A stretch of 64,000 bases of DNA from Luscinia megarhynchos (lineage: Eukaryota > Chordata > Aves > Passeriformes > Turdidae): positions 39,311,889-39,375,888 of the forward strand of contig CM067592.1 in NCBI GenBank assembly GCA_034336665.1. The letters run 5' to 3'. The notes below the pieces were generated by a model, which had not been told where the DNA came from, searched no databases, and was given only the letters and a program-made list of their open reading frames with translations. Positions 48,351 through 59,980 of the stretch are shown in pieces. How positions within the stretch are numbered: position 1 is the first letter of the stretch; each line of letters begins with the position of its first letter. Both the position numbers and the translations under genes were made by a program.

Positions 48351-50332
48351 TCTTTGTGTAAATGTACAAGACACTGGTGCACTTCAAAGCTACCTATTAT
48401 CTAGCCTGCAAACCAGACAATAGGTCCAGGCCAGCTGCCAGAGAGTCTCATGAGGGTTTGGGTGCAAGACATAAAACCACTTCAATTTGGACTTGCCAGC
48501 AAGTAGAACAAGAGTTCTGAGGTCTGTATACTGAACCAAGTAGAGGCCTAGGCTCTAGGTGACTGAGGAAAATCATATAAAATATTGTGGGTATGTACAT
48601 AACTACTAGCAAAATTAGTGGTGAGAAAACAGAATACTCCCTTTAGGATTTTTTTACATTTATGTGAACATCATTCATGTGTATGCAAAATCATAATTCT
48701 GTCTTAATGTGTTAGTGGTAAACTGAGTCTGCATGTGCCTACTGGCAGCATGTACCCAGACTCACTATTGTGTGGGCACAGGACTACGAAATCCACAGCA
48801 TCTTCTTATCTGTGAAAGATTGTGAGGGCTGTGACACCTGTGAGGGACTGTGATCTCATTGTTTTAGAGCACACCAACTTTTTACCTAGGTGACCAGGGA
48901 TGAAATCCCCCCCACCAGGTGCACTGCATTCACTTAAACTTAGCCACAACAAATTTTAAAAGGTGCTGAAACAGTGATTCTATACAGAACTGCTATGTAG
49001 ATTGAAATTTGTGATAAGTGGGACAACTGAATACTGATACACAGACAAGCCATAATTCATCCTATCAGGAAGCAAAGATTCCACATCATGTGAAGTGGTC
49101 AATTTATGAATTTATGAAACAGATGTTTTTGTTTCAATTTATAGCCCACAGATTTGTTCTACTAAGTACATGCTATCAAATGTAAAAATGGTTGCAAAAT
49201 GTTGTATCTTAAGACAACAGCATTTTATACATATCTAGATTCCACAATACATTTTGATTAACTAAAAATAAACAAAAACAAAAGGGGATGGGACAAAAGT
49301 CACTGTTATTTTGCCTTTCCTGATTGAGAAATCCCTACATATCCCTAGGCAAGAATATTAGAAAACATAGACAACCTTTCTGATCACCAATCTACTGCCA
49401 CTGAGGCAGAACTTCTCAACTTGTCCCTTCTTAGACTCAGAACAACTAAATGTATTTTAAACCTCATTTTTCTCTTTATTACAGACAATAAGAAACATAA
49501 TAAAGTAGAAACTATATTCAACTGAAAACCATTACAATAATCAGAAAAGAAATGTTCATATAAATGCAAACAAATGAGAAATTCATGGCACATTAAATAA
49601 CACTAATATTGGTAAATTGTCTTTCCACCCTGTTCTGAAGGGGCTTACATCTCAGATAACAGCTGACAAAAGACAGGAAAGGGGCAGTGTGTTCTCCTGT
49701 CTATAGACAGTCACTAGCTGGCATTTCCAGAGTTCATACTAGGGCACTGTCAAATTATTACATTATGCTTGCTTTCCAAATTTGCCCCTACACAGAAGTG
49801 TCACTTCTATCTGATATGGCTGCTCTCTGCTCCTATGAAATAGAGGCGTCATCCATGTAGCCTAAGAATAAAAGGGAAACTTCTGTTGCCAGGATACGGA
49901 TAAGAAAACATTGCAGCTTCTTCTCATTGCACATCTTTCCTATGTTACTTGGTCTGTCATCAGCTAATATACAGAAAAGATGCCATACTAGCCATGTCAA
50001 TATGGATCATAATTTTCTTTTTATTCTACTTTTTTGACTTAGATTTTTCCTATATCTTTATTCCTCAAATCATGATTCTCTTCCTCAACCCTAAAATACG
50101 TTTTTTGTCAAGTTCATCCTGGGCAATAGATGTGACACAGCATGAATATTGGAAGATTCCAGTTCAAGTAATCAACTACTGCTTCAAATGTGTTAGTCAA
50201 GTCATTGTCATGCATTATCAGGCTGCAACCTTCCTCACGGCTCCAGGCCAAGAAGCAATCCTGTCCTCCTCTGTACTTGCACTGAGCACAAATCACATAC
50301 AGCTACAGAAAAGTTTTCAGACTCTTTTTTAC

Positions 50333-50368
50333 TTTTTTTTTTTTTTATTTTTTTTTTTTTTTTTTTTT
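50333..50368. repeat. Poly(T) tract
   Basis: An almost uninterrupted run of T (one A). It could be the tail of a minus-strand retroposon lying to its right, but no body of such an element is recognised there. Confidence 0.9.
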
Positions 50369-52734
50369 AATTGGCAAGTGCTCTTACAATCAGTGACTGA
50401 TACACTAATTTTCAGCTGTCATGGCACATATAATGCTACTGTTGTATAGTAAGAACTAAAACTTTTAGGAAAAAGAAGGTTGCATGTGTTCTACATAAGC
50501 AATTGTTGGTCTGTTTCAAGAATGTTCTTGAAAAGACCCTTCATCTTCCTGTTTGTGATTCTGCCGTTGCAAAAAATGTGGTAACTCATACATATTTTGA
50601 ATGAAGGCATAGACAGCATCCCTTTCCTGGGAGATCCCTGTGTATAGTTAATACTGTGACAGATTCAACTCACTTTCTCTATTCACTTCAGAAATAATGA
50701 ACAGTCTAAGTGACAGACTCATCAGCTGCACAGCAGCAATAATAATCTTTTAAAAAGTGAGGTTCTAGTCTAAGTTTCATAACAACTCAACACACAAATG
50801 CAATTTTACTAGTTTAGGATTCCATTACTTTTACTGATTATGCTTATATTTGCAAAAACTATTAAAAGATTTTTTAAATCAGCAAAAAATATTAAAAATT
50901 AAGAGATGAAGGATACCGAATGTGAACAACTCTTAATTTCCTCAATCGAACAGAATAAGATTTAAACCTACTTTCATAACTATTATAGAAAATTAGGTGG
51001 ACTCCTCATAAGTTTCAACAGAACCAGAATTCAGAAAGATCATATTTTGTTCAAAACCAATCATAATTACAACAATAATAAAAATACTCATTACTTGTAA
51101 TTCAGTTAATCAATAAGTCTTTAGTAAATAGCTGTTAAATGTGAGCAAAAAGTGATTTTTTTTTTGGGAGAAAAATTGAATTGTGATAAATATACAGGTT
51201 TCACAGGATTATGTGAATAGTGTACTGGAACAACTTTTTGGAATCATATTCTCTGTTCCTCACTTTTAGTATTCTATCCCAAAACAAATCAGTTTATTCC
51301 ATGATTTTTATCACATTAGCACCGGCTTATATGTCTCTTCAGTTTAATATGAATGTGCTTGATTTAAAGCATGTGTTGAAGCCTTATGACTGTCCATGAC
51401 TATAGTCATTTTCCTTACCAGGAATGTAATTGTGTGTGTATATATAGATATAGGTAATAATCAGAGCCCTTTGCTTTATTTTTTTTTTCTTCTAGGAAAT
51501 CAACTTATTTTTTCATTGCCAGAAAATCTCCAATTGTCTTTTTCATTCTTCTGCTTTCTATTTTTCATTGAATATCTGAGTATATAATTCTCAACAATTT
51601 CTATGTTAGAATTCGTTCTGTGAAAAATAATTTACTGACATTCAAGACTCATAAGTTTTCCTCTCTAGTTTGAGTTAATGTAATCTTGGAATTAGCACTC
51701 AAGTAGGAGTCTACTTAATTTTTCTTCATTATTAATTTTTAGGGATTGGATACATCTGAACTACCAGATACTCTTAGTAACACATTCTTTTATTATTCCC
51801 CTCACTATAAAATAAAAAGATTTTCCATTCCTGGATTCCTGGTCCTGTTTATTCATAAGAGAATGCATGCAATACGAACATGAATGAATTTGACTAAATT
51901 TGGGTATTTTGCCTATTTGAGCATGAAATATGTCATCTGTTTTCCTTTTTATTTATACCAGAAATACATTTTAAAATTACATTAATATATAAAAGGCAAA
52001 ATAATATTTTATTCTACTTTGTTTTCCTTCAGAAAGGTATTCAAGTGAATTCATTTACTTAGAATAGTTATTTGTTGCTGTGATTTTTATGGTTAATTCT
52101 ATCAAAGGAAACAAAAAATAATTCCAGAGTAAACAGGTAATGCTATTGTCTTTTATTCTAGCATCCTCACTTTAGAACTTCATGAATACAAATCCAGTTG
52201 GTGACAGAAATACAGTATGTGGTACATAGAGTTTCAGTAGAATTCCCTTCAGAATTCCCTTAATACCTCTTTTACAGCTAGTCCTCCACAATGTGTTAAT
52301 AAAAAAAGCAAAACAATTAAACTTGCATGCTCTTTTTTGAAGCATTAATTTCTTATTTTTAAAATTAAACTTTTTATTATTCAAAACATTTAAATCAGCC
52401 ACCACTGATGGGCTGGGGTAGGAAGTGACTGTTTGAATTTTTAAGTCATTAGTCACATTTGTTTAAAGAAGAACAAAGAAACTTGAGAGTAAATAGCAAC
52501 ATTTCACCAAACCATAAATATTAAATATTTTATGTTCCAGTTTTTCAGGTAAAGATCTGTTTATGGTACATACATGCACATAGACAGCTATTGTCTAGTA
52601 CAATGGAATTAAAAATTAAAGGCTCAAAATATCAAAATAAATAGCCACTAAGAGCAGACAATACTATCACAGAAAATAGACCAGGCATGTAATTTATGTT
52701 TAGTATGCATACCTATAACTAAGGCATAAAATTC

Positions 52735-53050
52735 ACATTGTTTAAGTCTCCCTTGCTCTGCACCACCACCACCCAGTTGTGCTTTGCCTTCCTGTGGCCT
52801 GTTCCAGCTCCTGCACTCCCTGTCTCTTTCAGCACAGCTGTGCTGGTGCAGTCTGTGAGTGGCCAAGGGGAATGGCAGGGTGGGCCGTGGTGAGAGTCAC
52901 AGGATCTGAAGCTACACACTGTGGGGAGAAAGGTCATAGCTCACTGTTGCCCTACTGCTTCCACATGCTTGAAAACCCGGACACTAGCTGCCTGGAAAAA
53001 AAAAACAAAAAACAACAACAAAACCAAAAACCAACAAACTAAAACAAAAA
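52735..53050 (+). other. GC-richer block with 3' A-rich tail, possible retroposed copy
   Basis: About 260 bases (52735-52995) are clearly more GC-rich than the flanks. They end abruptly in a long A-rich tail with C interruptions (52997-53050: 'ggaaaaaaaaaacaaaaaac...'). This is the layout of a retroposed transcript on the + strand. I do not recognise the source, and no flanking duplication was found. Open frames inside are short and unremarkable. Confidence 0.3.
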
Positions 53051-53271
53051 ATTAACACAAATAATTCAATAAACCCAGTCATGATAAACTAAAGCCCTCA
53101 CATAACAGACAAAAGAGGATGAGCAGGGAAAGTAGTATTTAGAGGGAGGGAAGTTCTTACTTTGATCTAGTACTTGCAAGCCAACACAAATCTCTTTATG
53201 AATGAATTAATACCTTATTAATATTGTCCCTTACTAAGATAACATTGCAAAGAGTGTAACAGTCAAGTTGT

Positions 53272-54261
53272 TGGTAGTGGGGTGCAAAAGGCGTGGCATC
53301 TGCAGAAGGAGTTTTTAGACAGATGCCTCTACCTGAATTAAGGCACAAATGAAACCATATTCCAAGTCACTACTATGGACTTTATTTAACAGTAAACAAG
53401 AAAAAGAGAGAGAGAGATAGAGAGAAAGAAGGAATAGAAAAAGAGATGGGGGTAGAAAGTAGACAATATCACCGCTGCATGGATCTAAATGGCATCTTGT
53501 TCATCCTCTACATCTGGTCCTCTTGGTGATAAGAATCCCCCAAAAAACCCAGAATCCAATGGATTAATACACATTTGGGCCAGCTGGGAATGCTCAGGTG
53601 CCTCCCTGGGGCAAGTTTGATGCTATGTCTCTTGCACCAGTCTCAGGATCACGTTGCATCATGTGCAGTGTTCTCATGCAAGGCCTCAGGAATGAATCTG
53701 GGGGATGCTTTTAGGGCTGTTTGATGGATTATGACACTGCTTTAGCTACCTCTCGTGTGAATGTCCCGTAGATGTGGCCTTCATGGGGCAGGGGGTTTTA
53801 CAGCTGAGCCAGTTTGTGTAGGGAGGGGTGGACGTTCACTCTCTCTGACCAGGGTTTATACCAGACACAAAACTCTCCTCCTCTCCCCTTGGTTGTGTGG
53901 AGTGTGTGCAAACCTGGCCTCAGCAGATATGCGAGCTGTGACCTCCTTCACCCCTAACCCAGCCAGGGAAGATTTTCAGCACAACTGCTGGGTTTGGCTT
54001 TCTTGTGGATGCATTCTTCTCCCTCAGGTGTGTTTGTTTTTTCCTAGACCTGAGATAATTGAACAATAGTGTAACCTTTATATTATCTCAAGTTTTCTTA
54101 GGCAACTTGGTGACAGTCCTTAGAAGGCATCTTCAGGGGGGAGCGTACTTCCGTGGGTACAGCATCTTTATACATAGTTTTCCCACAATGGGCAAAAATC
54201 TTTCATAACGATGTTTAAACCATGAACCATAAGATTTCAGTCTCTGACAATGTCAGACACA
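53272..54261 (-). mobile_element. Probable ~1-kb ERV LTR
   Basis: The block has TG (53272 'tggtagtgggg') and CA (54261 'tgtcagacaca') at the proposed ends and is clearly different in composition from its flanks. On the minus strand it has a TATA-like 'GGTATAAACC' (near 53850) and an AATAAA (near 53383) about 110 bases before the LTR end. An (AG)-rich tract lies between them at 53399-53450. I recognise it only generally as a passerine-type LTR. The flanks ('gttgt' and 'gttcc') do not form a clear duplication, so boundaries are tentative. Confidence 0.5.
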
Positions 54262-55068
54262 GTTCCCACTGGTTCTTCTATGAACAAAACAGACACACCA
54301 TACACCAAACCTGACCCAGGAAATGGAGTTTGGGAAGCCTTTACAGAAGTGTTTTTAAAAAGAGGGACAAATTAAGAGAAAACAAACAGAGTTTGAAGAA
54401 AAGGAAGAAACAATGTGAGGGCAGGAGGACATTCAGGAGGAGACACTAGGAAGTCACATTAGGTGAGGTGGGACCTGGAGGAGCAAAGAAGGCACAAGCC
54501 ATAGTGGCAAGACAGGAGGGGCACAAAAGCAGAATGAAGGGAGAAAAAATAAATTCTCAAGGAAAGGATGGACAAAAGAGCAGGGGATATGCTGGAGCAA
54601 AAGTATTCAGCTGGAGTGGGTCAAGAGCCCCAGACAGGGTAGAAACAAACAGCTGCCCAAGCAGGGAAAAGGAGGCAACCTTGAAGGAGGTATGACTGGT
54701 AGCAGCTTCTGGTTTGGGAGAGTCTTGGAAAGGGGTATCAGAGGCACTAAATTTTGCTGTGCTGTTCTTAAAACATGACAAGGATGAAGCACAGAGTAAT
54801 TAACCCTGAAAATATTTTAATATTTTGTATGATACCCACATGACCACAGGGAGAATTAAAAAAAATCTATACTGTCTGAAAATTTCTTCCCTGCTTAGAT
54901 GTGAAGCAGAATTAATAGGCATAGTTTTGGAACCAATTTTTTTCATTCTTTCTATATCCCATTGATAGTATGGTCACTTTGTGTACAATAAATAAAATCT
55001 AAAAAGAGGTATTTTGCATTTTCAAATATGTACACATACTACAATAAATTGTTTTCCACCCATTGTAG

Positions 55069-55143
55069 GATTTGAGGAACGTATTGGAAATAAGTTAAAC
55101 AGTAAAGTAAATGTTCTGAAAAACCACTATGAAAGAATTTTAG
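55069..55143 (+). CDS. Candidate internal coding exon (penultimate)
   Basis: 75 bases lie between a good acceptor ('ttgttttccacccattgtag', ending 55068) and a near-consensus donor (TTTTAG/gtaagt, 55144). Two of the three frames contain stops. The third, using two bases to finish a codon from an upstream exon, reads FEERIGNKLNSKVNVLKN and then HYERIL, with one base left over. The peptide is charged and heptad-like, as in coiled coils. The leftover base joins in phase with the candidate last exon at 57827 to give Val. I cannot name a family. By chance, a 75-base segment is open in at least one frame about half the time, so the support comes mainly from the splice signals and the matching phase. 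Confidence 0.3.
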
Positions 55144-57826
55144 GTAAGTAATCCATCTCTCTTTTTCCTCAGCACTCTGTCTTCTAAAAATTAGTCTCAA
55201 CAAGCCCTTAGATGTTCACAATGGACCAAAATTAATAGAGCAGGAAGAAACCTGACTGAAGCTTTAATATTTAAAAGGACAAATAGTATGAGCAAGGTAA
55301 TTACAGGAAGACATAAATCTCAAAATAACAAGATAGCTAGTGAGAGTTTGAGTCAGACTTAGGTAACTCTAATACAAATAATGCCAATCAGCACAGATTT
55401 GGAGTAAAGCAGACCTTGTCAAAATCTACAAAAAAGTAGATTTTTTTCTCTAGTGGGAATACAAGCTTAATTGATAAGATAGCATTGCTAATCCAATATG
55501 TTTCCACAAAGCATTTTGACTTGCTACTGCATTACTTATCAATGTAGTGCTCTGAGTGATATTCAGTTTTCTAGGTATATTATATAGACTAAACCAGCTA
55601 CTTTGTGAATCTTAAATATACAGCTGCTCATTAAATGAAAAATATAATTTTTAACATTTCACCTGAGGTTGTTTGTTGGCACTGTCCTATGCAAAAATTT
55701 TCTTTACTGAAAACATCACAAGCATAGTGACTGTGATAATGAGCTAAGATAAGTGACAGACCTGAAACTCTCTCTATCTGCATGGTACTAACCAGAGATA
55801 AAGATATAATCCAGGCACAAATTGGTTGAATTACTGGAAAAAGCAATCTACAGGAAAAAAAAGGCTCAAATGCAGCCAACTAAACAATATTCCAGATAGT
55901 TTATATCTTCCTGGTATATATATTTTTGGGAAAGGAATTTTGCAGGATACAGTACCCATACATTTTATTCTGTTGCACTGCAATTGCACTACCAGTTCTA
56001 ACATTTGAAGTGCTAGAGGTTTTGTTAGGGTATTTTTAGGTGGAGAAAATTCAGAACAGTCAAAAAACACGACAGATATGAAAGTGTTCTCTGTAGTACT
56101 GCGATTAAGCAACTAATGAAGAGAAATGTTAATCAAAGAACTTTATAAACCAGAAATGAGCCTGGAATAGTCTTGGCAATTTTTCTCTACAGATTTATGA
56201 TTCTAATATTCTTAGAAAGTTCCTTCATCCAAGACAGAGACCACAGGTTCCCCAGGCATATTATATATTGCAAGTGTTGGCTTTTTTTTAAAGTTGTTAT
56301 TAAAAATTTTTCTCAGTATTTCAAATTGTTGTGTGTTTAAGTCAAAACTCCACTTCTTATCTTGGCTAATGAACACACTGTTTCTTTCTTCTTGCAGTCA
56401 GCACATCTTATGTATGAAGACAATCTCAATCTTTCTTCTTCAAAGTTAAATTTCCTCATAAATAATGAATTTTAAGAAAATAACTGTCCCTGCAATTTCA
56501 CTGACCTCCTTTCAATTAATATGTAAACTTTACTATGTACAGTACCCCAAAACAGTATTTGCTGGAGAGATAAAAAGATCTGCTGGTGATACTTCATAAG
56601 TCCTGTAGTCCAAATTTGCTTTCATAAAGGCCCTAATGTAGTGTTGGATTTTTGCATTTTACAGCAGCATTCAGTACCTTATACTCAGATATTAGTTCAG
56701 AGAAGTGTACAGACACACTCTATGTACTGGAGCTGTTGTTCTGAATACTGTGTTGGGATGCCTGATTACCTCTGCCTTGCTGCTGCCCTTCTTGGAGAGT
56801 ACACCACTTACCCTTACACATTTCAGTTTGTTGGTACCACTTTGACTCCAAATGTGCAGGCACTGTCTTCCCATACTGTTATCTTGAAATTTAATAAGCA
56901 TACATCACCTATGACTTAACCAGATTCTGTCTATTTTGGCTTTTACATGAAAGCAGAATAGAGTGTTGTAGTTGTTTTGTTTTTGAGGTGTAGCTGTCCA
57001 TTAGTCCCACAGTAAAAGACTAGCTCTATTTGTGGTGTTGTAGTTTGTTAATTCAAACATTTGAAGTAACTGTGTGAAACTTTTTTAATTGTCTTGATGT
57101 ACCTAAAATCAAAGCACAAAAAATAAAGTTAGGAAAATAAATCCTTAAAACAAGGATCAAAAAAACACAGCCTACTAGTTGCTTATATATTTACCACAAC
57201 CTTGGTAAAAAAAAAGTGAATGCTTTGGTAAAAAGCTTTAACTGTACAAAGCTAAAAATATTGCTGCATAAAATCAAACTTTTATCACACTGCTTCTAGA
57301 TTAGGAATATGTATGAAAATCAAAGACACTCAAAGAATTATCTTTAAAAGTAGTGGCTAAGAACTCTGAAACTAACAAACTACCAAAGCTTAGTAATTGT
57401 TTGATAGGCAGTCTAAGTCAAGAAACCTGCATGGCTATCTTAATACTCAGTTACTAAGATAGTCAAGTTTTTGGCACCACTTAAAAGTGATAGTCAACCA
57501 ATTCATAAATAAATACTAAAGAAATTTATCATTATGGTATGTTTGAATTCATTTGAAAGCCATAAAAATTTTATAGAAACTGTGTAGGACACTGAATGTC
57601 TGGAATGAAAGCCTACTTGCATTCCTGGGACATGGAATTATAAAAGGATTTAGAACATCAAGCAAGAAATTCCCTAAGTCATGCTTTACAGTAACTCAAA
57701 GGATTATGTACAACTGTCATTTCTCATAGTAGCCATTTCATACTATTCTGAAACAACTTATAATTTTATTTAATACACTTCTTTTTAAAATTTTTAAAAA
57801 TATCATAATCATTCTACACATTCCAG

Positions 57827-57891
57827 TCATCAAATTAGAGCAGCGTAAAGTTCATAAAGAAAAAATACAAGCTCACAATCCCATGAGATGA
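57827..57891 (+). CDS. Candidate last coding exon with stop codon
   Basis: It follows an acceptor 'ttctacacattccag' (ending 57826). With the single base carried over from 55143, the frame reads V-IKLEQRKVHKEKIQAHNPMR and stops at TGA 57889-57891. The residues continue the basic, helix-like character of the previous candidate exon. The first AATAAA seen downstream is at 58403-58408, giving a plausible 3' UTR of about 0.5 kb. A gtaagt at 57919 could also serve as a donor, so the 3' structure is open. Identity is unknown. The intron between the two candidates would be 2683 bases. Confidence 0.28.
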
Positions 57892-58062
57892 AGATTTTCT
57901 AGAAATTACTCTTATCCAGGTAAGTTTCCTCATCTAATAAGAAATAAGATAGCAAGTATGTAAAATGAAATCAAAGATACATATGCTTACACACATGGAA
58001 ACAGATCAGACCTGTACCAAAGGGCAATCAAAAACCCAAAGAATTTTATTATATTTTTTATT

Positions 58063-58128
58063 ATATGTGTGAATATATATATATATATGCATATATGTGA
58101 GTATGTATATGTGTGTGTGTGTGTGAGA
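58063..58128. repeat. (TA)n/(TG)n microsatellite
   Basis: A TA-rich stretch grades into about eight TG units ('gtgtgtgtgtgtgtg'). It is likely to vary in length between individuals. Confidence 0.9.
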
Positions 58129-59132
58129 TGTTTTTGCTCCTTGCTTTATTTAGGACATGTAATTCCCTGGAAAGGGAAATGTGGGGGAAGAAGCAGCAAA
58201 AAATCGTAATTTCTTCCACAAAATCCCATTTCACATTCTGCAGCACTTTCTCAGACTATTCTATTCTACTTGAAGTGTGAAGATATGTCCTGTATTTCAG
58301 ACTGGGTCTTCTCTATGTCCCTGAAGTCATCACTGTACTGAAAAACTGGTAGAAGAACCTTGAGGGTTTTTTTTTCTTAAAATCTTTCTTAGCTTGTTTT
58401 TGAATAAAAGGAAAAATATATCAAGTGTGACTTGATCTTCCAGGAGGGGTTCTCAGGATTCTACTAGTCTGTGTTAACAGCCCTAAACCAAAGAGCATTA
58501 CATGATTGCTGCAGAGTTCAGTAGTTCAGCAGCTCAGCAGTAAGAGGAGTTTGCTGAAGAAGATCTATGGCACCAGTGAAACAATCTTCAATTTAATATC
58601 TCTATCTCCCTTCTGAAATATTGTCACTTGCCAAAACGAAACTGTTAATTAAAGTTTTATTGTCATGTTTTGGGGGAAAGTTATACTTTTCAAGTCATAC
58701 ACATTCTATCACACTACCTCAAGAAATTCCTTTAATTGCAAAAATAACCCTACACTTTGTGTTTAATGCAAATGAGAGATTCTTTTTTCAGCTAGTATCT
58801 TTTAAATAATTCCTCATATCAATTCAAGCATGTTCTTTAGAATAAACAAATACAATAAGTTGTAGTGCAATTTCTTTTCTAAGCAGAAAAGACGGTTAAG
58901 AAGGAAAGAGATAAAAGTATTTCATTCAAATAACATATCTTGAAAGCCATATGGAGATTCATTTGGAAGGAGAACCCAGGGAAGCACTACATATTTTCAC
59001 AATATGTTCTTCACTCTATATAGAGAACAAAGATAAACATTATCAAAGACAAAAAATAAACCAAGAAATTTTATAACCCCTGCTAAAAGTTTTCCAGTCT
59101 TCCCACAGCTTCGTGCTCTGGTGTCACAGAAA

Positions 59133-59230
59133 AGAATCATAGAATACCCTAAACTGGAAGGGGCTTTTATGGGTCGTCAGAGTCTGACTGCTGTCCCTGC
59201 ATAGGACAGTCTCAGAGACTGAGTACCTTC
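59133..59230 (-). mobile_element. CR1 LINE 3' tail, short
   Basis: 'aatcatagaataccctaaactggaaggggc' is followed by 'gtctgactgctgtccctgcataggacagtctcagagactgagtacc', the minus-strand end of a CR1 subfamily. It is only about 100 bases long. Confidence 0.8.
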
Positions 59231-59298
59231 CTATCCTTGAGATTTCAGCAACTTTGTAACTAGTAATTTTTACAGTAATTTTACTTGCCTGTTGTGAT

Positions 59299-59350
59299 TT
59301 CTTTTTCTTTTTTCATTTTTCTTTTTCTTTTTTTTTTCTTTTTTTTTAAG
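59299..59350. repeat. (TTTTTC)n-like pyrimidine tract
   Basis: T-rich stretch with regularly spaced C. Low complexity. Confidence 0.85.
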
Positions 59351-59405
59351 TGAATTTATTTTCCCTTTTCCTTCTACTCATATTTGTTTCTCCCTATTGG
59401 TGGAA

Positions 59406-59980
59406 TGAGTGTGGTTAAGCCTAAAAGGGAGGTAAATAATTTTTGAATACCTATCCCCTCAACTTTTCTTACACCAAAACAGAAGGGCAAAAGTAAGAAA
59501 AATTGTGGTGGAGTAAAGAGCAGATTAATAATAGAAATAAAATAATTATAGTAACAATAATGGTAACTATTGCTATTACATAATGTAATTAAAAGGAAAA
59601 CTTAAAAACTAGAGAAATGATGTAAATGAAAACAATTGATCATCACCAGCCAATTTATGAGCACCCTGCCCCTGAGCAGTGACCTGCAGACAGCTATCCC
59701 CAGATTTGCATGTATGAGTATGATGTTTAATGGTATGGAATATCCCTTTCATCCATTGGGGTCCTCTGTCCTAGCTGTGTACCTTCCCAACATCTGGTTG
59801 AACTCCCAGATAACTCACTGGCAGTGAGGTATGACATGCTGAAATGGCCTTGGCCATGTGTGAGCACTGCACAGCAATAACAGAAATTTCTCAGTATTAT
59901 CAGCACTGTTTCCAGGAGAAATCCAAAATGCAGTCTCACATCACCTTTCATGATATTCCAGCCATGGCCAGTACAGGACA
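59406..59980 (-). mobile_element. ERVL-type LTR (minus strand)
   Basis: Read on the minus strand from 59980 (TGTCCTGTACTGGCC), it follows the avian ERVL LTR in order. It has the block around 'aaatccaaaatgcagtctcacatc', 'actcactggcagtgagg', 'tagctgtgtaccttcccaacatctgg', 'tggtatggaatatccctttc', 'gatcatcaccagcc', an AT-rich (TTATT) stretch, and a U5 ending at 'ttaaccacactca'. The family is the same as 10803-11234 but in the opposite orientation. The usual TATA region is lost. At that place an octamer ATTTGCAT sits at 59704-59711. No exact target duplication was found, in keeping with age. Confidence 0.8.

Larger units (their letters stand above)
48351..53271. other. Unique DNA with a poly(T) tract and a GC-richer block
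   Basis: No gene is recognised. A 166-codon + frame (49949-50449) owes much of its length to a T-rich tract read as Phe and has no family resemblance. The poly(T) and the block 52735-53050 are listed separately. Confidence 0.45.
54262..59132. other. Unique DNA containing exon-like segments
   Basis: 54360-54790 is purine-rich on the + strand without a recognised identity. The exon-like pair 55069-55143 and 57827-57891 and the microsatellite at 58063-58128 are listed separately. Confidence 0.45.

Noticed and set aside
49949..50449. 166-codon + strand open frame
   Set aside because: Much of it is Phe from a poly(T) tract and an AT-rich Ile/Phe/Leu segment; no motif, no splice context, no family resemblance.
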